This document shows, piece by piece, positions 28,013-37,345 of a stretch of DNA of 64,000 nucleotides. Position numbers and translations under genes: made by a program. The DNA comes from CALBPI01 sp039027435. Its GTDB lineage: Bacteria > Pseudomonadota > Gammaproteobacteria > Steroidobacterales > Woeseiaceae. The stretch spans positions 62,001-126,000 of the forward strand of contig JBCCKF010000013.1 of the NCBI GenBank assembly GCA_039027435.1, in the 5' to 3' direction. Numbering within the stretch: the first letter of the stretch is position 1; each line of letters opens with the position of its first letter. Under the pieces are notes generated by a model. That model made no database searches, had not been told where the DNA came from, and worked only from the letters and a program-made list of their open reading frames with translations.

Positions 28013-29993
28013 CACCGGCGAGCTCAAGAAATCGCTGAGTTGGACCTTGCTGGCGCTGCTGGTTGCCTATCTCCCGCACTTGCTCAACAAACCCATTTGG
28101 ATAAGCGCCCTGTTGCTGCTTTGCATGAGCATTCGTTGGTGGGCGGAGCAAAGCAAAGGGCCGCTGGTGAATGCGTGGGTGCGCACTCCTATCGGACTGA
28201 TTTGTTTTGTCGCGGTGCTACAGACCTACAACGGACTCAATGGCGTGGCACCAGGCAGTGCACTACTCGCCGTTATGGCGGCGCTCAAAGTGCTGGAAAC
28301 GCGCACGCAACGCGATCAGTTTGTTCTGTTATTCATATCGTTGTTCATGGTGCTGGCGGGGTTCCTGGTTGAGCAATACCTGTGGAGCGGACCGTACCTC
28401 CTGATTTCTGTCAGTGTCATTGTGACGGCGTGGCTTGCCGTCGGACGTCGCGGCAAACCGCTGAGCGATGGTTGGTATCTCAGACAAATGCGCAGACATA
28501 TGCTGCTTTCGATTCCTGTTCTGATCGCCATGTGGGTGCTGTTTCCGCGTGTACCCGGACCGTTCTGGGCGATTCCGACGGAAAGTGGCAAGGCGAATAC
28601 GGGTCTGTCAAAAACCATGAGCCCGGGGGACATCTCGCAATTGAGTGAGTCGGACGCCGTAGCGTTCCGTGCTGAGTTCGACGGCATACCGCCTGCGAAA
28701 GATCAACTCTACTGGCGGGCGATTGTAATGGGGCGTTTCGACGGGCGCAGTTGGGCCTCGGACGACCCGGTATATGTCCGCAACTCCGACCAAAGCGTGA
28801 CGGCCAGAGGTCAGGAAGCCCGCTACAAAGTGCAAATGGAAGCGACCAACCAGCAATGGCTCTTCGCACTGGACATGCCGAGTAGTTGGGAAGGCCGCGG
28901 CGTCTACCGCAGCCGTGTGCAGACTCTGCAACGGCGTCGACCGGTCGACGAACGCATCGAATACACGGTGCGATCGTTCCTCGATTACAACGCCGAGACG
29001 CAGATCTCACCACGCTCGCAGCGTATCTATACGCATTTGCCTGAGGGCAGTAATCCGAGAGCACGCGCCTTCGCAGACGAACTACGAAAGACCTACCCAG
29101 ACCAGCGCGACTACGCGCAGGCAGTACTCAACTACTTCACAGAACAGCCCTACTACTACACGCTCTCGCCACCGGCGCTCGGTCGCGAAGCCGTCGACGA
29201 GTTCCTGTTCGATACGCAGCGCGGCTTTTGCGAACACTACGCGTCAAGCTTCGCCTTCCTGATGCGTGCAGGCGGTATTCCGGCGCGTATCGTGGCCGGT
29301 TATCAGGGAGGCGAAACCAACCCGTTTGCCGACTACCTGATCATCCGCCAGTCCGATGCGCATGCCTGGACGGAAATCTGGCTGCCACAGCGCGGTTGGG
29401 TTCGTGTGGACCCGACTGCTGCCGTGGCGCCGCAACGCATTGAACAGGATCTCGATAGCGCCCTCAGGGAGTTCGGTGAGCGCTCTGACTCGCTGTTCGA
29501 GCTCGCGATGCTCGAACGCGTGAAGCTCGCCTGGGACATGGTGAACGCGCGCTGGAACGAGTGGGTACTCGGCTACGGTCCGCAAACACAAAAAGAGCTA
29601 ATGGAGAAGCTTGGACTTCAGGATGTTAGCTGGCGCGACATGATCATCATGCTCGCGATCGTACTGGTCGGCATCATGACGGTGGTCACGGGTTATCTCT
29701 GGATTGCACATCAGCCGCCAAGACCCGATTACTACCAGGCATTGTTCCGGCGGGCCCAACGTCGCACTGGCATCTTGGCGCGTCGCGGCGAAACGGCAAC
29801 CGGCTGGGCGCATCGTGTGGGTCGCGAACAACCCGAAAACAGTCTGGCGGCTCGAAGGTTCGCGCGCCACTACTTGAGGGCGCGCTACGCTGGCAACACA
29901 ACCGCCAGACGCAGACTGCCGCTCACGCTATTCGGCATTCGAGGTCGCTGGCGCAACCGTTTCAGGCGTATCGCTCACTCGAACCAAAAGTAA
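28005..29993 (+). CDS. TgpA-type membrane transglutaminase-like protease
   Basis: 662 residues from ATG 28005. An N-terminal block of about six membrane helices (DUF3488 region) precedes a periplasmic transglutaminase-like domain. The Cys of RGFCEHYASSFA, the His of DAHAWTEIWL and the Asp of WVRVDPTAA form the catalytic triad. One C-terminal membrane helix near 550-570 and a cytoplasmic basic tail follow. The family member TgpA is essential in Pseudomonas aeruginosa. The last 66 bases overlap, on the opposite strand, the end of the UMF1 transporter gene. Confidence 0.93.
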   Translation: MRSTGELKKSLSWTLLALLVAYLPHLLNKPIWISALLLLCMSIRWWAEQSKGPLVNAWVRTPIGLICFVAVLQTYNGLNGVAPGSALLAVMAALKVLETRTQRDQFVLLFISLFMVLAGFLVEQYLWSGPYLLISVSVIVTAWLAVGRRGKPLSDGWYLRQMRRHMLLSIPVLIAMWVLFPRVPGPFWAIPTESGKANTGLSKTMSPGDISQLSESDAVAFRAEFDGIPPAKDQLYWRAIVMGRFDGRSWASDDPVYVRNSDQSVTARGQEARYKVQMEATNQQWLFALDMPSSWEGRGVYRSRVQTLQRRRPVDERIEYTVRSFLDYNAETQISPRSQRIYTHLPEGSNPRARAFADELRKTYPDQRDYAQAVLNYFTEQPYYYTLSPPALGREAVDEFLFDTQRGFCEHYASSFAFLMRAGGIPARIVAGYQGGETNPFADYLIIRQSDAHAWTEIWLPQRGWVRVDPTAAVAPQRIEQDLDSALREFGERSDSLFELAMLERVKLAWDMVNARWNEWVLGYGPQTQKELMEKLGLQDVSWRDMIIMLAIVLVGIMTVVTGYLWIAHQPPRPDYYQALFRRAQRRTGILARRGETATGWAHRVGREQPENSLAARRFARHYLRARYAGNTTARRRLPLTLFGIRGRWRNRFRRIAHSNQK

Positions 29994-31211
29994 CAGCCCA
30001 CCGATAAACAGAGGTAGTACGGCGACTACAGCGATACGCGGATCGTCGCTGACGCGGGAGAGAATACCGATCAACAACGGTCCGAGTATCGCCGCAAACT
30101 TTCCAAGCGTGCTGTAGAAGCCAAAAAACTCGGAGGCCTTTTCTTCGGGGATCAGACGCGCAAACATCGACCGACTCATGCTCTGTACGCCTCCCTGTAC
30201 GAGCCCGATGCCGATCGCCATAGCGTAGAACTGCCAGACCTCTTTGAGCGTCAAGCCCCACGCCGCGATCAACAGATAAACGAAAATGCCTATGACGATG
30301 GCGCGCTTTGGTCCGATACGTTCGCCCATCAGGCCGAAAGCGATAGTCGCAGGTGCACCGACAAAATTGGTAATCAGAATCGCCGCAATCAGATCATTTC
30401 GAGCGAACTCCAGTCTCGCTCCGAAGTCGGTGGCCATCAGAATCAACGTGTGCACGCCATCGATGTACAACCAATACGCCGCGAGGAAGAGCGCGATGTT
30501 TCGATACTGCCGGATATCTCGCAGCGTCTGAATCAGGGTGCGATAACCGTCCACCGCCGCTCGCATCAATCCCGGACTTTCCGTCTTGGGCTCCTTCACG
30601 AACAGGAGTAACGGCACGGTAAACACAGCCCACCACACTGCCACTATGGCGAACGCGACGCGCATCGCAACCGTCACATCCGCGAAGCCGAACACCTCTG
30701 GCTTTGAGACCATCCAGGTATTGAACGCAAGCAATAGCGCACTGCCAAAGTAGCCGATGCCAAACCCCAACGCCGACACCTGCTCGTAGCGGTCCGGCGT
30801 CGTCACCGTCACCAGCAGGGAGTCGTAAAACGTATTGGCCGCATAAAAACCGAGCAGTGCGCACGCGTACAACCCGAGAGCAACTACCCAGTCGCCCTGC
30901 TCGACGAAGTACAAACCGAGCACAGACGCCACCGCGAGCAAAGTGAAACCGAGTAAGAATCGCTTACGCGTGCCTCCAGAGTCTGCAACCGCACCAAGGA
31001 TCGGTGCCAGCAACGCGACAACCAGGCTGGCCGTAGAAATGCCAATCGAAAATCTTGACGTGATAGCCGCGGAGTCCTCTCCAGCGCTGTAGAAGTCACG
31101 AAAAAAGATCGGGAAGAACGTCGCGACTACCGTCAGGGCGAACGCTGAGTTCGCCCAGTCGTAAAGCGCCCACCCCAGTACTGGTTTTTCTTTCAGAAGG
31201 CGCAGGCTCAT
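29928..31211 (-). CDS. MFS transporter, UMF1 (Atg22-like) family
   Basis: 427 residues from ATG 31211 with about twelve hydrophobic segments. The opening GWALYDWANSAFALTVVATF is characteristic of the UMF1/Atg22 branch. The substrate is unknown. It lies 11 bases after prfC and its 3' end overlaps the convergent TgpA gene by 66 bases, coding for protein on both strands there. Confidence 0.88.
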   Translation of the reverse strand: MSLRLLKEKPVLGWALYDWANSAFALTVVATFFPIFFRDFYSAGEDSAAITSRFSIGISTASLVVALLAPILGAVADSGGTRKRFLLGFTLLAVASVLGLYFVEQGDWVVALGLYACALLGFYAANTFYDSLLVTVTTPDRYEQVSALGFGIGYFGSALLLAFNTWMVSKPEVFGFADVTVAMRVAFAIVAVWWAVFTVPLLLFVKEPKTESPGLMRAAVDGYRTLIQTLRDIRQYRNIALFLAAYWLYIDGVHTLILMATDFGARLEFARNDLIAAILITNFVGAPATIAFGLMGERIGPKRAIVIGIFVYLLIAAWGLTLKEVWQFYAMAIGIGLVQGGVQSMSRSMFARLIPEEKASEFFGFYSTLGKFAAILGPLLIGILSRVSDDPRIAVVAVLPLFIGGLLLLVRVSDTPETVAPATSNAE

Positions 31212-31222
31212 AGGTGCTCCGT

Positions 31223-32803
31223 CTAGAGTTCGCGCGTGGCACGGAATTGAATATCCGGCCAACGCTCTTCTGTCAGTTGAAGATTCACACGCGTCGGTGC
31301 GACATAGACCAACGCATCGCTGTGATCTAAAGCCAGGTTGTCATGCGCTTTGCGGCGAAACTCATCAAGTTTCTTGTCGTCCTCAGCATGCACCCAGCGA
31401 GCAGTATGCACGTTGACCGACTCAAACTGGCATTCGACGCCGTACTCCTCGCGAAGTCGATGTGCGACCACATCAAACTGCAAGATGCCGACTGCGCCCA
31501 GAATCAAATCGTTATTTCGCATCGGTTTAAACAGCTGCGTGGCACCCTCTTCGCACAACTGCGCCAGCCCCTTTTGTAGGGCTTTCAGTCGCAAAGGATC
31601 GCGCAACACCGCGCGGCGGAAAATTTCGGGTGCGAAACTCGGTATGCCCGTGAAGTTGATCTGGCCAGACTCGGTGAAGCTGTCACCGATATTGATCGTG
31701 CCATGGTTGTGCAAACCGATAATATCTCCCGCGACGGCAGAGCTTGCCTGTTGTCGGTCTGCCGCCATGAAGGTGATGGCCTCGGGAAACTTGATGTCCT
31801 TGCCGAGTCGCATGCTCCGCAATTTCATGCCCGGTCTGAATTCTCCAGAACACACTCGCATGAAGGCGATCCGGTCACGATGCCCTGGGTCCATGTTTGC
31901 CTGAATCTTGAAGACAAAACCGGTTAAGGCCTGTTCCTCGGGTGACACCTCCCGCTCTTCTGCCGCCCTCGGTTGCGGACCCGGTGCATGCTCTACAAAC
32001 CCTGCCAGCAACTCGCGGACACCGAAGTTGCTGATTGCAGATCCAAAGTAAACCGGCGTCTGTCGCGCTGCGAGGTACTCATCGAGATCAAACTCGGCGT
32101 ACACGCCTTGCAGAAGCTCGATTTCATCGGCAAACGCCTGCCAATCATCGCCGAGAAACTCACGTGCCGCGTCAGACTCAAGACCCTCAATGATCTCGGT
32201 TTCACCGGCGGTGTGGCGATCTTCCGCCTGATACACATAGATTCGGTCCTGCGGCAGGTGGTAGACACCGCGCAGTCGGCTACCCATACCGATAGGCCAG
32301 GTGACCGGCGTACAAACGATACCGAGTACCGATTCGATTTCATCCAGCAACTCGATGGGTTCGCGGCCCTCACGGTCGAGCTTGTTGATGAAGGTCACGA
32401 TCGGAGTGTCTCGAAGGCGGCAGACTTCCATGAGCTTAACCGTTCTTTGCTCCACGCCCTTGGCGCAGTCGATGACCATCATCGCCGAATCGACCGCAGT
32501 CAACGTACGGTAGGTGTCTTCAGAGAAGTCCTCGTGACCCGGTGTGTCGAGCAGATTGACCACGTGCCCTTCAAACGGAAACTGCATGACGGAAGAGGTC
32601 ACGGAAATACCGCGCTCCTGCTCGAGTTTCATCCAGTCCGAAGTGGCATGACGACTCGCCTTGCGCCCCTTAACGGTGCCCGCCAGCTTGATGGCACCAC
32701 CAAACAGCAACAGTTTTTCGGTCAGCGTCGTTTTGCCGGCATCGGGGTGCGAAATGATCGCGAACGTGCGGCGACGCTGCACTTGTTCGAGCAGCTCTGT
32801 CAT
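31223..32803 (-). CDS. prfC: Peptide chain release factor 3
   Basis: GTPase that recycles RF1 and RF2 from the ribosome. The G domain shows SHPDAGKTTLTEKLL at the N-terminus, the RGISVTSSVMQF switch I segment, DTPGHEDF and NKLDRE. ATG 32803 gives 526 residues; two TTG codons lie just upstream. There is no Shine-Dalgarno before the ATG. It follows rimI by 58 bases. Confidence 0.97.
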   Translation of the reverse strand: MTELLEQVQRRRTFAIISHPDAGKTTLTEKLLLFGGAIKLAGTVKGRKASRHATSDWMKLEQERGISVTSSVMQFPFEGHVVNLLDTPGHEDFSEDTYRTLTAVDSAMMVIDCAKGVEQRTVKLMEVCRLRDTPIVTFINKLDREGREPIELLDEIESVLGIVCTPVTWPIGMGSRLRGVYHLPQDRIYVYQAEDRHTAGETEIIEGLESDAAREFLGDDWQAFADEIELLQGVYAEFDLDEYLAARQTPVYFGSAISNFGVRELLAGFVEHAPGPQPRAAEEREVSPEEQALTGFVFKIQANMDPGHRDRIAFMRVCSGEFRPGMKLRSMRLGKDIKFPEAITFMAADRQQASSAVAGDIIGLHNHGTINIGDSFTESGQINFTGIPSFAPEIFRRAVLRDPLRLKALQKGLAQLCEEGATQLFKPMRNNDLILGAVGILQFDVVAHRLREEYGVECQFESVNVHTARWVHAEDDKKLDEFRRKAHDNLALDHSDALVYVAPTRVNLQLTEERWPDIQFRATREL

Positions 32804-32861
32804 CAACAAAAAAGGGTGTTCGGAAATACAGGCGCGCAGGATAACTCAGGCGCGGATAGAG

Positions 32862-33329
32862 CTACAGCGTGAGCGACAAAACCAACGCATCCTCACGCCC
32901 GTTGTTGTCGGCCTTGTAGTAGTTGCTGCGTCGCCCAATCGTGGTGAAGCCCAACGCATGGTACATGCTGGTTGCCGCAAGATTGGATGGTCGCACCTCC
33001 AGAAAAATGCGGCGTATGCGCGCATCGCGAGCAATCTGGATCATCTCGTTCAGTAGCATCACGCCGTACCCCTGACGGCGAAATGCGGGCGCAACGCAAA
33101 CGTTCAGAACATGCGCCTCTCCCGCAGCCATCGAGAGAATGCCGTACGCCCTGACTTCACCCTGTTGCTCTACCGTGAGGCACTGATAGCCAGCGAGCAG
33201 GCAATCGCGAAAGATGCCGATACTCCACGGAAACTGATAGCTCTGGTTTTCGATGTGAGCGACTTGCTCGACATCTTCATGGCGCATTGGCCTGACCGTC
33301 GGCGTCAGAAGATCGTCAGCAATACTCAC
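32862..33329 (-). CDS. rimI: Ribosomal protein S18 alanine N-acetyltransferase RimI
   Basis: GNAT acetyltransferase. The acetyl-CoA loop is VAPAFRRQGYGVMLL, preceded by HVLNVCV. The C-terminal FTTIGRRSNYYKADNNGREDALVL is the RimI signature. At 155 residues it is normal. It overlaps the upstream uracil-DNA glycosylase gene by ATGA. Confidence 0.93.
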   Translation of the reverse strand: MSIADDLLTPTVRPMRHEDVEQVAHIENQSYQFPWSIGIFRDCLLAGYQCLTVEQQGEVRAYGILSMAAGEAHVLNVCVAPAFRRQGYGVMLLNEMIQIARDARIRRIFLEVRPSNLAATSMYHALGFTTIGRRSNYYKADNNGREDALVLSLTL

Positions 33330-34042
33330 GCCTGTTCACCCAGCGCGTGTCGCACGCGTTTCAGATCAATCCAGGCGCGGCCCTTTTGAGCCGGTGTGCG
33401 CAACAGATAGGCGGGATGGTAGGTAACGATAACGGGAATACCGAACGCCTCCAGGTCGTCGCGCCCGCGCATTTTGCCCAGCGGTTCGGTCGACCCGAGC
33501 AGGTGCTGCGCCGCAACTCGACCTACCGCCAGCAGCAGATCTGGCCTTACGTGTGAGACCTGAGCGCGCAAGTACCCGGAGCACGCTTCAACCTCGTCGG
33601 CACGTGGGTCGCGGTTTTGCGGCGGTCGACACTTGATTACGTTGGCAATAAACACCTGCTCGCGGGCAATGTTGATTGCCTTCAACATCGCATCGAGCAT
33701 TTTGCCGGCACGACCGACGAAAGGTTCGCCGGTGCGGTCTTCCTCAGCCCCAGGACCCTCGCCAACAACCATCAGGCGAGCACTTTCATCACCAACACCA
33801 AAAACCGACTGTGTGCGGGTTTCGTGCAAACGGCATTGTGTGCAGCGCTTCACCGCGTGGCGCAGCTCTGCCCAATTTCCGGGCAGCTCGCCTGCACTCG
33901 GGATCACCGCGGCACTCTCGGTCACAGCTTCAGTGGCGGTCGTTGGCTCCGCGACGCCCTCACTGCCGCGCGCGCGCCAAGTCTGGATACCCATCGCTTC
34001 CAGAGTCTCGAATCGCTGTGCCTGAGTGAGACGTTCAGCCAT
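33326..34042 (-). CDS. Family 4 uracil-DNA glycosylase (iron-sulfur type)
   Basis: Removes uracil from DNA. The 4Fe-4S ligands are the CTQC pair plus two further cysteines at KCRPPQNRD and ACSGYL. The catalytic GEGPGAEED motif and the HPAYLLR motif are intact. The first ~80 residues form a low-complexity Ala/Glu/Thr-rich linker. ATG 34042 gives 238 residues and overlaps the pssA end by 8 bases. Confidence 0.93.
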   Translation of the reverse strand: MAERLTQAQRFETLEAMGIQTWRARGSEGVAEPTTATEAVTESAAVIPSAGELPGNWAELRHAVKRCTQCRLHETRTQSVFGVGDESARLMVVGEGPGAEEDRTGEPFVGRAGKMLDAMLKAINIAREQVFIANVIKCRPPQNRDPRADEVEACSGYLRAQVSHVRPDLLLAVGRVAAQHLLGSTEPLGKMRGRDDLEAFGIPVIVTYHPAYLLRTPAQKGRAWIDLKRVRHALGEQA

Positions 34043-34853
34043 GCAGATCCCTGATCTTGTCGTCCGTTTCTTCCGTGTCGTCCTCATCGGCGTCGTCATC
34101 GAACATCACCCGGTGTACGGGCTCACGATTGACGATCATCAAGATCGGCCCCGACAGCGCGTAGCTGAACGCAAGCAGGAACAGCACAACCGGAGGGTTG
34201 ATAGAAATCAAGGCAATGATCAAAGGCACCAGCAGCAGTGCGGCGAATGGCACCACTCGCTTCTGCGACATCTGCTTGAAACTGTAATAGCGCAGGTTGC
34301 TGACCATGAGCACGCCCGCCATCGCCGTCACGGCAAAGGCGATGATCAGTCCGGCGAAACCGCCGATGCCGTATTCCGCACTCAGCCAAACGAAAGCCGC
34401 GACCATCGCCGCAGCTGAAGGACTGGGTAGCCCCTGAAACCACGCCTTGCCAAGCTTGGAGGGCAGCGTGTTGAATCGCGCAAGACGCAGCGCGGCGGAT
34501 ACGGCAAACAGGAACGCGACGAGCCATCCAACTCGGCCCCACGCGACCGAATACTCGGCGAGCCGTGCCACACCCCACTGGTAGACCACGACCGCCGGCG
34601 CGAGTCCGAAGCTGATCATGTCAGAGAGGCTGTCGTATTCTTTGCCGAAGTCGCTTTGGGTGCTGGTCATTCGGGCGACACGCCCGTCCGCACCATCCAT
34701 GAACATGGCGACGAATATTGCGATGCCCGCGGCATCGAAATTGCCGTCGATCGCTGCGACGATCGCATAGAAGCCCGCGAACAACGCGAGCGTCGTCAGA
34801 AGGTTCGGCAACAAGTACACGCCTCGCCGGCGAACCTGTCGTGGTGCACTCAT
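34035..34853 (-). CDS. pssA: CDP-diacylglycerol-serine O-phosphatidyltransferase
   Basis: Membrane enzyme making phosphatidylserine. The CDP-alcohol signature reads DGADGRVARMTSTQSDFGKEYDSLSD with all acidic residues kept. Seven to eight membrane helices follow. The C-terminus is unusually acidic (DDDADEDDTEETDD). ATG 34853 gives 272 residues. It lies 63 bases after the PSD-like gene, so the two would act in sequence if the latter were active. Confidence 0.93.
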   Translation of the reverse strand: MSAPRQVRRRGVYLLPNLLTTLALFAGFYAIVAAIDGNFDAAGIAIFVAMFMDGADGRVARMTSTQSDFGKEYDSLSDMISFGLAPAVVVYQWGVARLAEYSVAWGRVGWLVAFLFAVSAALRLARFNTLPSKLGKAWFQGLPSPSAAAMVAAFVWLSAEYGIGGFAGLIIAFAVTAMAGVLMVSNLRYYSFKQMSQKRVVPFAALLLVPLIIALISINPPVVLFLLAFSYALSGPILMIVNREPVHRVMFDDDADEDDTEETDDKIRDLHG

Positions 34854-34916
34854 AACTGCCACCAGTGACTGCGGAACACCAGTGTGCCACGCTCGGTAGC
34901 ACCACGGATACACGGA

Positions 34917-35570
34917 TCAGGACGATTCTGGGGTTTTCTCTACTTCGTCTAGCTCTCGTCGCAACTTGGCAAGTACTGTCTGACCTGCGGTCACCCGTTG
35001 TCCAGCCGCGACTCGCGGTAATACCCGCTCGGGCAAATACACTTCGCACACGGATACCAGCCGCAGGTAAGCACATCGCTGACCGTGACCGACACGTTCG
35101 CCGTATCGAAACATCGCCCGCGGTCCGCCGAATCGTTGCTTACCCGAGAACGATACAACCACGTCATCGCCCTCGTCGGTGCGCAGCCACATACCACCGC
35201 GTCCAGTCGCTAATGCACCCTCAGCAACGTTGTCACGCGGATCCAACAAGCGACCCTCCACAGGAGCGCGCAGCGTGTAAGCACCGAGCGGATTGTTGGC
35301 GATACGGATACGCAGCGATTGGCGATCCAGCAAACCCGAGCGACACAGCTCAACGTCGAGCACGGTGCCATCCACAGGTGCTAACACCGACAGCGGCGCC
35401 AGCAGAAGCTCGCGGCGCGGATCCTGGAACAGAAGAATCGCGAGCACAAACAAAAACACCCACGGCAGCGACCACCATGGGCCCGCCCACATTGCCGTCG
35501 CAATTCCAGCAACTGCTATAGCGAGCACGATCCACATGCCTTCGGGGGCGATTACCGGGTAACTACGCAT
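34917..35570 (-). CDS. Phosphatidylserine decarboxylase-like protein with altered active site
   Basis: 217 residues, one or two N-terminal membrane helices (about 12-48), then a PSD-like fold recognised by FQDPRRE (family FRDPER), APVDG (63-68) and EVYLP (176-180). The aspartate of the family triad is kept (D67). The catalytic histidine of the VHVNR motif is replaced: the segment reads AYTLRAPVEG, with Tyr 99 at that place. The pyruvoyl serine is kept (S173) but follows Val 172 instead of Gly. Self-cleavage is therefore doubtful. It sits directly before pssA, where psd would be expected. Confidence 0.7.
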   Translation of the reverse strand: MRSYPVIAPEGMWIVLAIAVAGIATAMWAGPWWSLPWVFLFVLAILLFQDPRRELLLAPLSVLAPVDGTVLDVELCRSGLLDRQSLRIRIANNPLGAYTLRAPVEGRLLDPRDNVAEGALATGRGGMWLRTDEGDDVVVSFSGKQRFGGPRAMFRYGERVGHGQRCAYLRLVSVCEVYLPERVLPRVAAGQRVTAGQTVLAKLRRELDEVEKTPESS

Positions 35571-35602
35571 CGTTATAGTCTACCGCCAACATCGTTCGTC
35601 GC

Positions 35603-35608
35603 TACAAT
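35603..35608 (+). promoter_or_regulatory. Possible -10 box of proS
   Basis: TACAAT in the 68-base gap between the divergent PSD-like gene and proS. It would give a leader of roughly 24 bases before ATG 35639. No good -35 is visible. Confidence 0.35.
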
Positions 35609-35638
35609 AGCGGCCGAAGTCGACAAAACGAGAATCAC

Positions 35639-37333
35639 ATGCGAGTCAGCCAGATTCATCTGCGCACCCTGAAAGAAGATCCTGCAGAAGCGGAGATCGT
35701 CAGCCATAAGTTGATGCTGCGCACCGGAATGATCCGCCGCCTGACCTCGGGCATCTTCACCTGGATGCCAATCGGTTTGCGCGTGCTGCGCAAGGTCGAA
35801 GCGATCGTGCGCGAGGAAATGAATGCGATCGGCACTCAGGAATTGCTGATGCCCTCCATTCAGCCAGCGGAACTGTGGCAGGAGAGCGGTCGATGGGATC
35901 AATACGGCCCGCTGCTGCTGCGTGCGCATGATCGACACGAGCGTGACTATTGCGTAGGCCCGACCCATGAGGAAGTGATCACCGATATCGCTCGTCGGGA
36001 GCTGCGCTCATACAAAGATCTGCCGACGTCGTTCTACCAGATTCAAACCAAGTTTCGCGATGAGATTCGCCCGCGCTTCGGTGTTATGCGCTCGCGTGAA
36101 TTCATCATGAAGGACGCCTACTCGTTCGATATTGACGAGACGAAGATGGCGGCCAGTTACGACGCGATGTCGGCGGCGTACCATCGAGCGTTTGAACGCA
36201 TGGGACTTGGCTTTCGTGCAGTAGATGCCGACAGCGGTGAAATCGGCGGCGCGCGCTCGGAAGAGTTTCATGTGCTCGCCGATTCGGGTGAGGACGCCAT
36301 CGCTTATTGCGACGCTGACCACTACGCGGCAAACGTTGAACTCACGCCGGCACCCCCGCCGGGAGAGCGCGGCGCCGCAACAGAGCCGATGCAGACAGTG
36401 CAAACGCCCGGTACCAAGACGATTGAAGACGCAGCAACGGCGCTCGACCTGCCGGTGGAGCGTGTGACCAAGACACTGATCCTCGCCGGAACCGAGGGGC
36501 CGGTCGCTGTGGTGCTGCGCGGTGATCACACACTTAACGCGGTCAAGGCACAAAAGCATCCGCTCATCGCTTCACCGCTGACCATGCTAGAGCCGGGTGA
36601 GGTTGTGAAGGCAACCGGTGCTCCACCGGGCTCAGTGGGACCTGTCGGACTTGCCATTCCTGTCATCGTCGACAACGCCGCGTGGTCAATGTCAGATTTC
36701 GCGTGCGGCGCGAACGTCAAGTACGAACACCTTACCGGCGTCAACTGGAATCGCGATGCCGAGCCGGGCGAACCCTTTGATCTTCGCAATGTCGGTGTCA
36801 GTGATCCGTCGCCGAACGGTGGCGGTACATTGTCGATTGCCAGAGGCATCGAAGTCGGCCACATCTTCCAACTGGGCAAGAAATACTCCGAAGCCCTGGA
36901 GGTCAGTGTCCAGGACGAAGCGGGCCAGTCCGTAACACCGTACATGGGGTGTTATGGCATCGGAATCACACGCATCGTCGGCGCGGCGATTGAACAAAAT
37001 CACGACGAGAACGGCATTATCTGGCCAGAACCGCTTGCACCTTGGCTCGTGGTCATCGTGCCGATCAACGCGCACCGTTCCGACACGGTTCGTGAGGCCT
37101 CAGAGACGCTTTACGAGGAACTCAAGGCCGCTGGAATCGACGTGCTCATCGACGACAGGGATGCACGCCCTGGCGCGAAATTCGCCGACGCGGAACTGCT
37201 GGGTATTCCCCATCGAGTGGTCATTGGTGATCGCGGTCTGGCGGACGGTGAATACGAATACCAGTACCGGCGTGAGGGTGGTCGAGAGATGTTGAAGCGT
37301 GACGCGCTTCTTAGCCGAATCGGTGTTAGCTGA
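35639..37333 (+). CDS. proS: Prolyl-tRNA synthetase, bacterial type with editing domain
   Basis: Class II synthetase. It starts MRVSQIHLRTLKEDPAEAE, with RLTSGIFTWMPIGLRVL and the class II motif 2 FRDEIRPRFGVMRSREF. The inserted editing domain (about residues 225-385) separates motifs 2 and 3, and the C-terminal anticodon domain is complete. At 564 residues it is normal. It is followed 12 bases later by the lytic transglycosylase gene, which has its own -10 box. Confidence 0.97.
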   Translation: MRVSQIHLRTLKEDPAEAEIVSHKLMLRTGMIRRLTSGIFTWMPIGLRVLRKVEAIVREEMNAIGTQELLMPSIQPAELWQESGRWDQYGPLLLRAHDRHERDYCVGPTHEEVITDIARRELRSYKDLPTSFYQIQTKFRDEIRPRFGVMRSREFIMKDAYSFDIDETKMAASYDAMSAAYHRAFERMGLGFRAVDADSGEIGGARSEEFHVLADSGEDAIAYCDADHYAANVELTPAPPPGERGAATEPMQTVQTPGTKTIEDAATALDLPVERVTKTLILAGTEGPVAVVLRGDHTLNAVKAQKHPLIASPLTMLEPGEVVKATGAPPGSVGPVGLAIPVIVDNAAWSMSDFACGANVKYEHLTGVNWNRDAEPGEPFDLRNVGVSDPSPNGGGTLSIARGIEVGHIFQLGKKYSEALEVSVQDEAGQSVTPYMGCYGIGITRIVGAAIEQNHDENGIIWPEPLAPWLVVIVPINAHRSDTVREASETLYEELKAAGIDVLIDDRDARPGAKFADAELLGIPHRVVIGDRGLADGEYEYQYRREGGREMLKRDALLSRIGVS

Positions 37334-37339
37334 CATAAT
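37331..37339 (+). promoter_or_regulatory. Extended -10 of the transglycosylase gene, leaderless spacing
   Basis: TGACATAAT (extended TGn plus CATAAT), starting in the proS stop codon and ending six bases before ATG 37346. Transcription would begin at the ATG itself. No Shine-Dalgarno lies in between beyond AGG. Confidence 0.45.
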
Positions 37340-37345
37340 AATAGG

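Noticed and set aside
31973..32872. A 299-codon plus-strand frame opposite prfC
   Set aside because: It lies wholly antisense to a confidently identified RF3 gene, with no ribosome site or motif.
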